Assembly: GCF_009906855.1 (NCBI RefSeq)
Contig: NZ_CP047650.1
Coordinates: 1,426,001-1,490,000 of the forward strand
Source: Xylophilus rhododendri
GTDB taxonomy: Bacteria; Pseudomonadota; Gammaproteobacteria; Burkholderiales; Burkholderiaceae_C
Direction of reading: 5' to 3'
Length of the DNA: 64,000 nucleotides
Numbering within the stretch: position 1 is the stretch's first letter; every line of letters starts with the position of its first letter. This document shows, one piece after another, positions 9,914 to 19,039 of the stretch. The notes beneath the pieces were generated by a model. That model was not told where the DNA came from, searched no databases, and worked only from the letters and a program-made list of their open reading frames with translations. The translations under genes were made by a program, and so were the position numbers.

Positions 9914-11227
9914 TCAGCGCTGCGGCATGTCCTTCACGGAGTAGCCCAGGCTGACGGTCGCGTCGGCCGGAATCGGCGGCATGGTCGCGTTCCAGGCCTC
10001 CCAGGCGGCTCGCAAACGCAGCAGCCGCTCTGGTTCCACCCTGGCCTTGTTGGCGCGTTCGCGTTCGTCGGCCGAGAGGTCGAAGAGGTAGTCGTTGCCA
10101 TCTACCCGCAGGTATTTCCAGTCGCCCTCGCGCAGGGCCTGCTGGCCGCGGTGGTTCATGCGCCAGTACATGGGCCGCTGGAAATGGTGGCCCGCATCGC
10201 GCAGCACCGGCAGCAGCGAAACACCGTCCAGCGCGTACGCCGGATCGGCCGCCACACCCGCCGCATCCAGCATGGTGGCCGACCAGTCCATGGTCAGGCA
10301 GTGCTGCCGGCTCACGCCGCCCGGCGCGATCAGCGCCGGCCAGTGGGCGATCCAGGGCACACGAATGCCGCCCTCGGTCAAATCCATCTTGCCGCCCACC
10401 AGGGGCCAGCTGTCGGAGAAGCGTTCGCCGCCGTTGTCGCTGGTGAAGACGACGAGTGTGTCCTGGTCGATGCCGTTTCGCTCCAGCGCCGACATGATCC
10501 GGCCTATGCCCTCGTCCATGTGGTGGACCATGCGGCGGTAGGTGTGGATGTTGCCGCCCGACAGGTCGAACAGGTTGTCCTTGACCTGCGGCGCGCGGCC
10601 CTCGTCCTCGCGGGTCTCCCAAGGCCAGTGCGGCGCGGTGTAGTGCAGGCTGAGGAAGAAGGGCGCGTCCTGCGCGGCCATGCGGTCCAGGTAGTCGATG
10701 GCGCGTTCGGTCAGCAGGTCGGTGAGGTAGCGCTCCTCGTGCCTTTCTTCCTCGCCGTGCCAGAGGTCGTGGTTGCCGCGCGAATCGCAGTGGGTGAAGT
10801 AGTCCACGCCGCCCGAGAGCGGACCGAAGAACTCCTCGTAGCCCGATTTCAGCGGCCCGAAATGCGGCGGATAACCCAGGTGCCATTTGCCGATCAACGC
10901 CGTGCGGTAGCCGCTGTCCTTGAGCAGCGAGGGCAGCGTGGGATGCTCCGGCGGCAGGCCCAGCGTGGTGCTGCCACGGTCACTGCGGATCGGCTCCTCG
11001 GCCGCGCCGCGCAGCCGGTACTGGTAGCGGCCGGTGATCATGGCGAAGCGGGTGGGCGAGCACACCGGCGAGTTGCTGTAGCCCTGGGTGAACTTCAGCC
11101 CCCGTGCGGCCAGGCCGTCGAGCACCGGCGAGACCGGGCCGAATTCCGCATCCCGGCCGCCATAGCAGCCCAGGTCGGCGTAGCCGAGGTCGTCGGCGAC
11201 GATGAAGACGATGTTGGGCCGCTTCAT
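9914..11227 (-). CDS. Sulfatase (arylsulfatase-type)
   Basis: A 437-residue type I sulfatase. The start RPNIVFIVADDLGYADLGCYG carries the metal-binding DD (residues 12-13). The formylglycine motif CSPTR has its catalytic Cys at 56, followed by FAMITGRY. GKWHLG and the later FTSDNGG are the remaining family marks. It hydrolyses sulfate esters after the Cys is oxidised to formylglycine; no maturation enzyme is in the window. No signal peptide is visible, which suggests a cytoplasmic enzyme. The ATG overlaps the stop of the upstream Bug gene by three bases, so translation is coupled and the Bug protein may capture the sulfated substrate (inference). The longer upstream in-frame start was rejected because the family begins with this strand. 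Confidence 0.93.
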   Translation of the reverse strand: MKRPNIVFIVADDLGYADLGCYGGRDAEFGPVSPVLDGLAARGLKFTQGYSNSPVCSPTRFAMITGRYQYRLRGAAEEPIRSDRGSTTLGLPPEHPTLPSLLKDSGYRTALIGKWHLGYPPHFGPLKSGYEEFFGPLSGGVDYFTHCDSRGNHDLWHGEEERHEERYLTDLLTERAIDYLDRMAAQDAPFFLSLHYTAPHWPWETREDEGRAPQVKDNLFDLSGGNIHTYRRMVHHMDEGIGRIMSALERNGIDQDTLVVFTSDNGGERFSDSWPLVGGKMDLTEGGIRVPWIAHWPALIAPGGVSRQHCLTMDWSATMLDAAGVAADPAYALDGVSLLPVLRDAGHHFQRPMYWRMNHRGQQALREGDWKYLRVDGNDYLFDLSADERERANKARVEPERLLRLRAAWEAWNATMPPIPADATVSLGYSVKDMPQR

Positions 11228-12204
11228 GGCTGGTAGCCCGATTTCTGCACCACCGGCGCCCATTGCGCGCGGTAGGCCTGCAGGCCGGCGCTGGTCTGGG
11301 CGGGGGTGCTGACCACCGGCACCATCAGCGAATCCTTGAAGCGGCGTTGCGTGTCGGGCTCGCGCATCACCTCGTGGATGGCGGCGGCGATGCGCTCGCG
11401 GCGCTCGGCCGGCAGGCTGGCCGGGGCGAAGAAGGTGTTCCAGCCGACGGCGGCCAGGTCCAGGCCGGCTTCCTTGAAGGTGGGAATGGTCGGCGCGAAG
11501 GGCGAGCGCCTGGACCCCGACAGCGCCAGGATGCGCAGCTTGCCGGCCTCGTGCTGGGGCAGCAGCACGTCGGCGGTATCGATGGCGATCGGCACCTGGC
11601 CGCCCAGCAGGTCGTTGAGCAGCGGCGCGGAGCCGCGGTAGCCGACGACCTGGGTCTCCACCCTGGCCTTCTCGCCCATCATCAGGGCGAAGAAATGCGG
11701 CAGGCTGCCGGTGGCCGGCACACCCACGTTGGCCTGTTTGGGATTGGCGCGCATCCAGGCCAGCAGGTGGTTCAGTTCGCGCACCGGCAGCGTGGGCGAC
11801 ACGGCCAGGGCGAACTCGTATTCGTTGACCTGGGAGACGGGCACGAAGTCGCGTTCGGCGTCGTAGTTGTTGTCCTTGAAGACCAGGGGCGCGACGACCA
11901 TCACGGCGGGGTTGGCCAGCATCAGCACGTTCTGGTTCGCGGGCGTGGCCTTGACCTGCTGCGCGGCCAGTCGGCCGCCGGCGCCGGGCTTGTTGTCCAC
12001 AAGGACCGGCACGCCCAGGCGCTGGGCCAGCTTGTCGCCGACGATGCGGGCGCAGCGGTCCGTGGCGCCGCCGGGGGCATAACCGACGACGATGTGCAGC
12101 GGGCCGTCGAGCTGCGCCGGCTGGGCGCGCAGCAGGGGGCTGGCGACGAGGCCGCCGAGGGCGATCAGGCCGCCGCGGCGGCTGATGGGGGAAGCAGAAA
12201 GCAT
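11224..12204 (-). CDS. Bug/TctC-type binding protein coupled to sulfatase
   Basis: A 326-residue Bug-family periplasmic receptor. The leader has a twin-arginine-like SRRGGLIALGG before ASPLLRAQPA, so export may be by Tat or Sec. Family marks are PLHIVVGYAPGGATD and VDNKPGAGGRLAAQQV. An alternative start at 12267 has AAGGA close upstream and would add 21 residues; 12204 is preferred because it gives a normal leader. The gene lies 14-77 bp after the kinase stop and overlaps the sulfatase start, so it could be read from either its own promoter or the kinase operon. The sulfatase suggests a sulfated ligand, but this is inference. Confidence 0.85.
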   Translation of the reverse strand: MLSASPISRRGGLIALGGLVASPLLRAQPAQLDGPLHIVVGYAPGGATDRCARIVGDKLAQRLGVPVLVDNKPGAGGRLAAQQVKATPANQNVLMLANPAVMVVAPLVFKDNNYDAERDFVPVSQVNEYEFALAVSPTLPVRELNHLLAWMRANPKQANVGVPATGSLPHFFALMMGEKARVETQVVGYRGSAPLLNDLLGGQVPIAIDTADVLLPQHEAGKLRILALSGSRRSPFAPTIPTFKEAGLDLAAVGWNTFFAPASLPAERRERIAAAIHEVMREPDTQRRFKDSLMVPVVSTPAQTSAGLQAYRAQWAPVVQKSGYQP

Positions 12205-12281
12205 GGGCAAACGGAAAGAAGCGGGGTCGGACAGGATTCTGTCCGCCGCTTCAGACGCCCTGGCCATATCCTTATCCGCAT

Positions 12282-13586
12282 TTACCCGCGCATGCCGGCC
12301 ACCGAGAAGGCCACGGTGGTACTGCCCGCCTCCGATCCGGCGCGGGTCTGCCCGCCGTGCATGCGGGCGATGGCCGAGACGATGGCCAGGCCCAGGCCGT
12401 AGTGCGGCCCGCCCCGGCTGCGGTCCACCCGGAAGAAACGCTCGAAGAGCCGCTCGCCCATGCCTTCCGGTATGGCCGGGCCCTGGTTGGCGACCTCGAT
12501 CCAGGTCAGCGCGCCGCGGGTGCGGATGGCGATGCGGATGGCCGAGCCGGCCTCGGCGTAGCGGATGGCATTGCCCAGCAGGTTGGAGATGGCCCGCTTG
12601 ATGAGGGCCGCGTCGGCCTGCACCTCGGCATCGCCCAGGATGTCCACCCGCAGCGCCTTGCTCTCCAGCAGCGCCTCGTGGAATTCGACCACGTCCCGCA
12701 CCGGCTGGGACAGGGCCTCGATCCGCTCGGTGCGCGCCGTCACGCCCCGGTCGGCGCGCGAGAGGAACAGCATGTCCGAGACGATGGCCGAGAGCCGGCG
12801 CGCCTCCTCCACGTTGGACAGCAGGGTCTCGCGCAACTCGTCCACGCCGCGCGGCTTGGACAGTTCCACCTCGGCCTCGCCGATCAGGTTGGCCAGGGGC
12901 GTGCGCAGCTCGTGGGCCACGTCGGCATTGAAGGCTTCCAGTTGCCGGTAGGCCTGCTCGTTGCGTTCCAGCATGCGGTTGAACTGGTGCACCAGCGGCT
13001 CCATCTCCGCGCCGAAGCCGCGCTCGTCCAGGCGCTGGCCCGACACATGCGGGCCGACCTGGCGGGTCTCCCGGGCCAGCGCACGCAAAGGGTGCAGTGC
13101 CCGCCGCACCAGGCGCGCGCCGGTCAGCGACACCACCAGCGAAACCGCCAGCGAGATCACCACCAGGGCCAGCGCCAGGGTGTGCAGCACCCGGCGGTCG
13201 GAGCGCACGTCGATGCCCAGGCGCAGTCCGAGTTCGGGGGTTTTGTCCGATACGGGCAGCAGCTCGTGCCGCCAGCCGGGGCTGCCGGCGTCCGGCCCCG
13301 AGACGAAGAAGACCTGGCCATCACGCGTGAGCCGCACCGCGAACTCGTCATGGGTGCGGAAGAACTCGGCCAGTTCCGTCTGCAGCCCGCCCCAATCGCC
13401 ATCGCCCCGCGCATGGCCGTACATGGCGCGGATCATGGTCTCGTGCCGGGCGATCTCGGTCTGCTGGCCTTCGTCGAAGGCATGGCGCACCACCAGGTAG
13501 ATGAGCAGCGAGGTGGCGGCCAGGCAGCACAGGGTCTGCAGCGCCAGCCGCCAGGACAGCGAGCGCTGGATCGATCGCGAGGCCAT
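12282..13586 (-). CDS. Heavy-metal-type sensor histidine kinase
   Basis: A 434-residue membrane kinase with two helices (about 13-33 and 152-172) flanking a periplasmic sensor domain, then HAMP, HisKA and HATPase domains. The phospho-accepting His225 lies in VAHELRTPL, and the ATP-binding N box (NLLGNAIRYAE) and G box (HYGLGLAIV) are intact. It resembles CusS/CopS-type kinases that sense copper or other metals in the periplasm. The start ATG shares one base with the response-regulator stop (TGATG), so the pair is translationally coupled. No metal efflux genes are adjacent. Confidence 0.92.
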   Translation of the reverse strand: MASRSIQRSLSWRLALQTLCCLAATSLLIYLVVRHAFDEGQQTEIARHETMIRAMYGHARGDGDWGGLQTELAEFFRTHDEFAVRLTRDGQVFFVSGPDAGSPGWRHELLPVSDKTPELGLRLGIDVRSDRRVLHTLALALVVISLAVSLVVSLTGARLVRRALHPLRALARETRQVGPHVSGQRLDERGFGAEMEPLVHQFNRMLERNEQAYRQLEAFNADVAHELRTPLANLIGEAEVELSKPRGVDELRETLLSNVEEARRLSAIVSDMLFLSRADRGVTARTERIEALSQPVRDVVEFHEALLESKALRVDILGDAEVQADAALIKRAISNLLGNAIRYAEAGSAIRIAIRTRGALTWIEVANQGPAIPEGMGERLFERFFRVDRSRGGPHYGLGLAIVSAIARMHGGQTRAGSEAGSTTVAFSVAGMRG

Positions 13587-14260
13587 CAGCCGCCCCGGTC
13601 CTCCAGCACGTAACCCATGCCGCGCACGGTGTGCAGCAGCCGGGTCTCGAAGGGGTCGTCGATCTTGCTGCGCAGGCGGCGCACGGCCACCTCCACCACA
13701 TTGGTCTCGCTGTCGAAGTTCATGCCCCAGACCTGCTCGGCCAGCAGGGTGCGCGAGAGCACCTGGCCGGTGCGCCGCATCAGCAGGGTGAGCAGGGCGA
13801 ACTCCTTGGCCGTGAGGTCCAGGCGCTGGCCGTCGCGCAGCACCTTGCGCGCCACCAGGTCGAGCCGCAGGCCGGCGAGCTGGAACTGCGTGGTCTCCTG
13901 CAGCTTGCCGCGGCGCAGCAGGGCATGCAGGCGGGCCAGCAGTTCGGAGAAGGCGAAGGGCTTCTGCAGATAGTCGTCGGCGCCGGCCTGCAGGCCCTTG
14001 ACCCGGTCGTCCACCTCGTCCTTGGCGGTGAGCATCAGCACCGGCACCGCCTTGGCCGCGCGCACGCCGTGCAGCACCGCGAAGCCGTCGATGCCGGGCA
14101 GCATCACGTCGAGCACCAGCACGTCGTAGTCGCTGTCCAGGGCCATGGCGCGGCCCTGCAGGCCGTCGCGGGCCAGGTCCACCTGGAACCCGTTCTCCGA
14201 CAGGCCCTTGCGGATGTAGTCGCCCATCTTCTGTTCGTCTTCGATCACCAGTGCTCGCAT
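13586..14260 (-). CDS. OmpR-family response regulator, CusR/CopR-like
   Basis: A 224-residue response regulator: receiver domain with the acidic pair E7/D8, phosphorylation site Asp51 (VLDVMLPG) and Lys at YLQKPF, then a winged-helix output domain ending [24 protein letters not shown]. This ending is typical of heavy-metal regulators such as CusR, CopR and IrlR. The start MRALVIEDE at 14260 is preferred over one seven codons upstream because receiver domains begin there. The gene probably binds the palindrome at 14294-14311 and controls its own operon and perhaps the divergent small secreted protein. Confidence 0.93.
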   Translation of the reverse strand: MRALVIEDEQKMGDYIRKGLSENGFQVDLARDGLQGRAMALDSDYDVLVLDVMLPGIDGFAVLHGVRAAKAVPVLMLTAKDEVDDRVKGLQAGADDYLQKPFAFSELLARLHALLRRGKLQETTQFQLAGLRLDLVARKVLRDGQRLDLTAKEFALLTLLMRRTGQVLSRTLLAEQVWGMNFDSETNVVEVAVRRLRSKIDDPFETRLLHTVRGMGYVLEDRGG

Positions 14261-14293
14261 GCGGCCGATCATAGGAAGCACGGGCGCGGCGGC

Positions 14294-14311
14294 GATTACT
14301 TATTTGTAATC
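14294..14311. promoter_or_regulatory. Palindromic operator for the metal two-component system
   Basis: GATTAC (14294-14299), six bases TTATTT, and GTAATC (14306-14311) form a perfect inverted repeat in the 136-bp divergent gap. TTAC-N6-GTAA is the layout known for CopR/CusR-type boxes. It sits 34 bp upstream of the regulator ATG and 86 bp upstream of the divergent gene, so it may serve both. Confidence 0.7.
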
Positions 14312-14396
14312 CCGCTGTCGGCTGCCGCGCGGGCTGGCTGCCTAGAGTTGGTTCACCCCGGCATGTCGCCGGGACTCGACACCAAGGAACACAGAC

Positions 14397-14735
14397 ATGA
14401 CCAGCATCCGTACCCTCGCCATCGGCACCGGTTTCGCCGCAACCCTGTTCGCCGCTCCCGGCCTGGCCCTGGCGGCCGGCGAATTCCACCCGGCCGGCGG
14501 CGAACTCGGCTGGACCCAGCACAGCCAGCACCGCGTGGCGACACGCGAGCGCGCCGATGTGGTGGCCGAACGCAATGCCGCCCTGCGCCCGCAGGCCCGC
14601 GCCGCCATGCCCAGCGGCGAGGCCATGGAAACGACGATGCGGCAGGCGGCGGGCATGGGCCTGACACGCGCCCAGGTCGAACGCGAGGCGCGCCGCGCGA
14701 TGCAGGCCGACGAAATTCCGGAAGGCAACGGCTGA
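14397..14735 (+). CDS. Small secreted protein divergent from metal regulator
   Basis: A 112-residue protein with a signal peptide (about residues 1-27, ending LALAAG). The mature part is rich in Ala, Arg and Glu, with a conserved-looking GGELGWTQHSQHRVATRERADV segment shared in style with DUF4148-like Burkholderiales periplasmic proteins. Two histidines and two methionine-containing runs could touch metal, but no clear binding motif is visible. The position across the operator from a CusR-like regulator suggests it belongs to that regulon (inference). I do not know its function. Confidence 0.75.
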   Translation: MTSIRTLAIGTGFAATLFAAPGLALAAGEFHPAGGELGWTQHSQHRVATRERADVVAERNAALRPQARAAMPSGEAMETTMRQAAGMGLTRAQVEREARRAMQADEIPEGNG

Positions 14736-14741
14736 GGCTCG

Positions 14742-15941
14742 CTAGACCCGGAAGGCGCCGTCGTCCCAAGCCTGGTTGAAGCCGGCCGCATCGGCCAGGG
14801 TCTGCTGCGCCATCTGCCGCGCGGCGGCCTGCAGTTCGGCCTGCCATGCGCCGTCGGCGCCGAAGGCCATCAGTTCATCGGCGATCGCCGAGCCCTGCCG
14901 GCCAGCGCTGCGCAACTGGCCCCAGGCCACCAGCTGGCCCATGGTGGCGATGGCGTCGCGGATGTCGGCGTGGCGCTGGCGTGCGCCGTCGAGCGTGATG
15001 CGGTCCTCCGAAGGCTGCAGCCCGCGCAGCACATAGGGCCGGCCCTCCATCTGCACCGCATGCAGGAAGGCCATGGAAACGGCCTGCACCCGCCGCTGCA
15101 CCGCCACCACCCGTTCGGCCTCGCTGGCCCAGGCGGGCTGGCGGGTGGCGACGCGGCCGGCCAGCGAGGACGGCAGCGCCTGCTTCAGGTCCAGCAGGTA
15201 GTTGCCGTCGGGCGAGCCCTTGCCTTCGACCAGCACGGCGTAGCGGTCCACCCCCAGGCTGCCGGTGCCGGCGATGCGGCGGGCCACATCGAGCACGCGA
15301 AAGAAGCCGGGGTTGGTCTGTGTCTGCGCGAAGCCGTCCATGAAGGCCGTCACCTGCGCGCGTTGTTCCTCGCTGGCCGGCAGGGCCTTGCGGCCATCGG
15401 TGCGCAGCCTGCGTTGCCGGCCCTTGAGTTGCGTCCGGCCGTCGAGGAAGGCCGGCCGCTGCCGGTCCTTCAGGCCGTCGAGCAGCTGCCCGACCAGGCC
15501 CTGCGCGGTGCGCGGCTCCAGCCAGTAGGCCTTGCCGGCGGCCAGGGCGCGGGCGTAGCTGGCGAGAAAGGCCTGGCAGAGTTCATCGGCCGCATCCGGC
15601 TTCAGGCCCAGGCTGGCGGCGCCCACCAGCAGGCTGGTCGACAGACGCACCAGGTCCCAGCTGGCCGGGGCCAGCATGGCTTCGTCGAAGTCGTTGAGGT
15701 CGAAGTAGGCCAGGCGGTTGTCGCCCTTGTAGCTGCCGAAGTTCTCCAGGTGCAGGTCGCCGCAGCACCAGACCGGCGGCGCCGACTGCAGCACGCCCTG
15801 CACCGGCAGCCGGGCATAGAAGAGGTGGCAGGCGCCGCGCAGGAAGACGAAGGGGTCGGCGCGCATGCGCTGGTACTTGAGCTGCAGGCGCTCGGGATCG
15901 CGTCCGGCGTTGTAGCGGCTGATTTCCTTGACGATGTCCAT
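14742..15941 (-). CDS. DUF2252 protein (kinase-like fold)
   Basis: A 399-residue member of DUF2252. Recognisable features are the start region RADPFVFLRGACHLFY, the WCCGDLHLENFGSYKG segment resembling the catalytic HxDxxxxN loop of aminoglycoside-phosphotransferase-like kinases, and AYFDLNDFDEA resembling the metal-binding DFD-like step. The biochemical role of the family is not established. The later LVEGKGSPDGNYLLDLKQA is also typical. It converges with the preceding small gene (6-bp gap) and is divergent from the Fet4-like gene. Confidence 0.9.
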   Translation of the reverse strand: MDIVKEISRYNAGRDPERLQLKYQRMRADPFVFLRGACHLFYARLPVQGVLQSAPPVWCCGDLHLENFGSYKGDNRLAYFDLNDFDEAMLAPASWDLVRLSTSLLVGAASLGLKPDAADELCQAFLASYARALAAGKAYWLEPRTAQGLVGQLLDGLKDRQRPAFLDGRTQLKGRQRRLRTDGRKALPASEEQRAQVTAFMDGFAQTQTNPGFFRVLDVARRIAGTGSLGVDRYAVLVEGKGSPDGNYLLDLKQALPSSLAGRVATRQPAWASEAERVVAVQRRVQAVSMAFLHAVQMEGRPYVLRGLQPSEDRITLDGARQRHADIRDAIATMGQLVAWGQLRSAGRQGSAIADELMAFGADGAWQAELQAAARQMAQQTLADAAGFNQAWDDGAFRV

Positions 15942-16084
15942 GGGGTGGCGGGCAGTACCGGGCAGTGGCGACCGGTCGATTCTGCGCCGGTGCCGCTGCG
16001 GAGCGCATCGCCCGGAAGCGGCTGCTTCTTACATCGGCTGTCACGGTCCTCGGGCAAGCTTGGCGGCACAACGAGGAGAGCCCC

Positions 16085-16603
16085 ATGACAAACAAGGACG
16101 AGCCAGGCCGCGACCCGCTGGGCGCCATGCCCACCACCAATACCGCGGACTACGCCAACCATTCGAACCTGCTGTTCCTGTTCGACCGCTTCGCCTCGCG
16201 CGCCACGCGCTCGGCCGGCTCGCCCGTGGCCTTCGCGCTGGCGGCGCTCAGCGTGGTGGTCTGGGCGCTGTCGGGGCACCTGTTCCACTATTCGGAGACC
16301 TGGCAGCTGGTGATCAATACCGGCACCACCATCGTCACCTTCCTGATGGTGTTCCTGATCCAGCAAAGCCAGAACAAGGACAGCATCGCCCTGCACCTCA
16401 AGTTGAACGAACTGATCGCCGCGACCCGGCAGGCCAGCAACCGCATGATCGGCATCGAGGACCTGGACGAGCAGGACCTGCGCGAGGTGGCCCAGTTCTA
16501 CGTGCGCCTGGCCGCGCGCGCCAAGGACGGCGGCAAGGGCAAGGAGACGCATTCCATCGACGAGGAAGGCATGCCCTCGGACAAGCCCGGGCTGAAGTCC
16601 TAG
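16085..16603 (+). CDS. Low-affinity iron permease (Fet4)-family protein
   Basis: A 172-residue membrane protein with two helices: VAFALAALSVVVWALSGHLF and the NTGTTIVTFLMVFLIQ stretch, followed by the diagnostic QNKDSIALHLKLNELI segment of the low-affinity iron permease family. The bacterial members are half the size of yeast Fet4 and their transport role is unproven. GAGGAG eight bases before ATG 16085 supports the start. The C-terminal 40 residues are charged and soluble. Followed at 57 bp by a DUF4337 gene, perhaps in one unit. Confidence 0.85.
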   Translation: MTNKDEPGRDPLGAMPTTNTADYANHSNLLFLFDRFASRATRSAGSPVAFALAALSVVVWALSGHLFHYSETWQLVINTGTTIVTFLMVFLIQQSQNKDSIALHLKLNELIAATRQASNRMIGIEDLDEQDLREVAQFYVRLAARAKDGGKGKETHSIDEEGMPSDKPGLKS

Positions 16604-16659
16604 TCCGCGGCGCCCCATCGTCGGCATACTCGCGGTCTCGACGAATACAAGGATTTCCC

Positions 16660-17262
16660 ATGTCTGCAGGCGGTTACCACGTGCATGGCCCCCACGACCA
16701 CGAACTCGAACACGCCGCGCACGGCGACTCGCATGCGGGCGGTTCGCACTCCGGCGGCAAGAGCATGACCAGCCAGATCGCCGTCTTCACGGCCATCATC
16801 GCGACGGTGGGCGCCATCTTCGCCTACATGGCGGGGCTGACCCAGGCCAATGCCGGCCTGCTCAAGAACGACGCCGGCATGAAGAAGACCGAGGCCTCCA
16901 ACCAATGGGCCTACTTCCAGGCCAAGAGCACCAAGCAGGCCCTGGCCGAGTTCGCGCTGGACATGTCGCCCGAGGAACGCAAGGCCGGCTGGCAGACCAA
17001 GATCGCCCGCTACGAGCAGGAGAAGAACGATATCGCCACGGCCGCCAAGAAGCTGGAGCACGAGTCGACCGAATTCGACGAGGAATCCGAGGCCCAGATG
17101 CACATGCACCACCGCTGGGCACAGGCCACCACCGCGCTGCAGGTCTCCATCGCCCTGGCCGCCATCGCCCTGCTCACCCGCAAGAAATGGCTGGAATGGG
17201 GCATGTTCGGCGTGGCCGGCATCGGCGTGCTGATCGGCGTACTGGCGGCGATGCACATCTGA
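16660..17262 (+). CDS. DUF4337 membrane protein
   Basis: A 200-residue DUF4337 protein. The N-terminal 34 residues are His/Gly-rich (several HxH and GDSHAGG elements) and could bind metal. One membrane helix follows (AVFTAIIATVGAIFAYMAGL), then a long charged helical region (KKTEASNQWAYFQAKSTKQ and further), and two C-terminal helices. The function of the family is unknown. The gene is 14 bp upstream of the ABC exporter, suggesting co-transcription. The His-rich head plus the Fet4-like neighbour is a weak hint of metal handling. Confidence 0.85.
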   Translation: MSAGGYHVHGPHDHELEHAAHGDSHAGGSHSGGKSMTSQIAVFTAIIATVGAIFAYMAGLTQANAGLLKNDAGMKKTEASNQWAYFQAKSTKQALAEFALDMSPEERKAGWQTKIARYEQEKNDIATAAKKLEHESTEFDEESEAQMHMHHRWAQATTALQVSIALAAIALLTRKKWLEWGMFGVAGIGVLIGVLAAMHI

Positions 17263-17276
17263 AAGCGGCCGGCGGC

Positions 17277-19028
17277 ATGACGGAGCCCGGTTCGGCGACA
17301 CCCTCTACTCCTCCACAAGCCATCGGGCTGGGCAGCGCGGCGCGCGACCTGTACCGCGCCCTCTGGCTGCATGCCCGCGGCGTGCGCGGGCAATTGCTGG
17401 GCGCCGCCGGTCTGCTGTCGGCCGCGCAGCTGCTGCGCCTGACCATGCCTTGGCTGGCGGCCCAGGCGATCAACGCCCTGCAGCAGGGCAGCCTGAGCGG
17501 GGCCGGCCGCTGGATCGTCTACCTGATCGGCATCTACCTGCTGTCCTGGTTCCTGCACGGCCCGGGCCGGGTGCTGGAGCGCAACGTGGGCGTGCGGGTG
17601 CGCGAGCGCCTGGCCGACCAGCTCTATGCCCGCATCGCCTCGGCGCCGCTGGCCTGGCGCGACGGCCGGCATTCGGGCGAGCTGCAGCACCGGGTGACCC
17701 AGGCCAGCCGGGCGCTGTCGGACTTCGCGCAGAACCAGTTCGGCTACCTGCAGAGCGCCTTCAACTTCGTCGGCCCCATCGTGGCGCTGGCCCTGCTGTC
17801 GCGCACCAGCGGCGCGATCGCGGTGACCGGCTATGTGGTGATCGCCCTCATCATCCTGCGCTTCGACCGGGTGCTGATGCAGCTGGCCCGCGCCGAGAAC
17901 GACGCCGAGCGCCGCTATGCCGCCGCCCTGCTCGACTTCGTCGGCAATGCCGGCACCGTCATCGGCCTGCGGCTGCAGGCGGCCTCGCGCAAGCTGTTGG
18001 GACGGCGCATGGATGCGGTGATGGCGCCGCTGCGCCGGGCGGTGATGGTCAACGAGGGCAAGTGGTTCGCGGTGGATCTGATGGGCATGGGCCTGACCTG
18101 GATCCTGGTGGTGGTGTATGTGCTGCAGTCGCGCCAGCCCGGCCAGGCGGTGCTGCTGGGCACCATCTTCATGATCTACCAGTACGCGCAGCAGGCCGCC
18201 TCGGTGGTGGGGGCGATGGCCTCCAACTTCCAGAGCTTCGCGCGCATGCACACCGATTACGGCAGTTCCGAGCCGATCTGGCAGGCTCCGGGCGATGCCG
18301 ATGCCGCCGTGCCGGCGGTACTGCCCGATGCCCCCTGGCAGGCCCTGGAACTGCGCGGCGCCACCTGGCGTTATGCCGACGACGCGCGTGGCGGCCTGCA
18401 GGGTGTGGACCTGCTGCTGCGGCGCGGCTCACGCGTGGCACTGATCGGCCCCAGCGGCGGCGGCAAGAGCACCCTGCTGCGCACCCTGGCCGGCCTCTAC
18501 CTGCCGCAGCAGGGCGAGCTGCTGCGCGACGGCATCGTGGTGGACTGGGCCGAGCTGCGCTCGCTGGCCACCCTGATCCCGCAGGAGGCCGAGGTGTTCG
18601 AGGCCAGCGTTCAGGAGAACCTCACCTTCGGCGAGCCGGCCGACGCGGCGGCGCTGCGGCAGGCCGTGCACACCGGTGTGTTCGACGAGGTGCTGGACGG
18701 CCTGCCCGAAGGCCTGGCCAGCGCGGTCAACGAGCGCGGCGGCAATTTCTCCGGCGGCCAGCGCCAGCGGCTGGCACTGGCGCGCGGCGCGCTGGCCGCC
18801 CGTGGAAGTTCGCTGCTGCTGCTGGACGAGCCGACCAGCGCGCTTGATCCGCTGGCCGAAGCCCGGGTGTTCGACCGCATGGACGCGGCCTTCCCTTCGG
18901 CCTGCATCGTCGCTTCGGTGCACCGGCCCAGCCTGCTGGCGCGCTTCGACACCATCGTGGTGCTGGAAGCCGGGCGGGTGGTGGATGCCGGCCCGCGCGA
19001 GGCGGTGCTGGCCCGTCGCGGGAGCTGA
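17277..19028 (+). CDS. ABC exporter, fused membrane and ATPase domains
   Basis: A 583-residue half-transporter: six membrane helices over about residues 40-310, then an ATPase domain. Walker A GPSGGGKST starts at Gly391; the signature FSGGQRQR and Walker B LLLLDEPTSALD are intact, followed by an H-loop (ASVHRP). Such proteins act as homodimers or heterodimers in the inner membrane and export lipids, peptides or drugs; the substrate cannot be told. ATG 17277 is preferred because it follows the DUF4337 stop by 14 bp and gives a normal N-terminus. It converges with the receiver gene at 19040. Confidence 0.92.
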   Translation: MTEPGSATPSTPPQAIGLGSAARDLYRALWLHARGVRGQLLGAAGLLSAAQLLRLTMPWLAAQAINALQQGSLSGAGRWIVYLIGIYLLSWFLHGPGRVLERNVGVRVRERLADQLYARIASAPLAWRDGRHSGELQHRVTQASRALSDFAQNQFGYLQSAFNFVGPIVALALLSRTSGAIAVTGYVVIALIILRFDRVLMQLARAENDAERRYAAALLDFVGNAGTVIGLRLQAASRKLLGRRMDAVMAPLRRAVMVNEGKWFAVDLMGMGLTWILVVVYVLQSRQPGQAVLLGTIFMIYQYAQQAASVVGAMASNFQSFARMHTDYGSSEPIWQAPGDADAAVPAVLPDAPWQALELRGATWRYADDARGGLQGVDLLLRRGSRVALIGPSGGGKSTLLRTLAGLYLPQQGELLRDGIVVDWAELRSLATLIPQEAEVFEASVQENLTFGEPADAAALRQAVHTGVFDEVLDGLPEGLASAVNERGGNFSGGQRQRLALARGALAARGSSLLLLDEPTSALDPLAEARVFDRMDAAFPSACIVASVHRPSLLARFDTIVVLEAGRVVDAGPREAVLARRGS

Positions 19029-19039
19029 GCCCGGTCGGC

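Noticed and set aside
11224..14260. Kinase and regulator beside a Bug gene as a TctDE-type tricarboxylate sensor
   Set aside because: The regulator's C-terminal end and the kinase resemble heavy-metal CusRS/CopRS proteins, and the operator is of TTAC-N6-GTAA type, so a citrate-sensing role is not supported.
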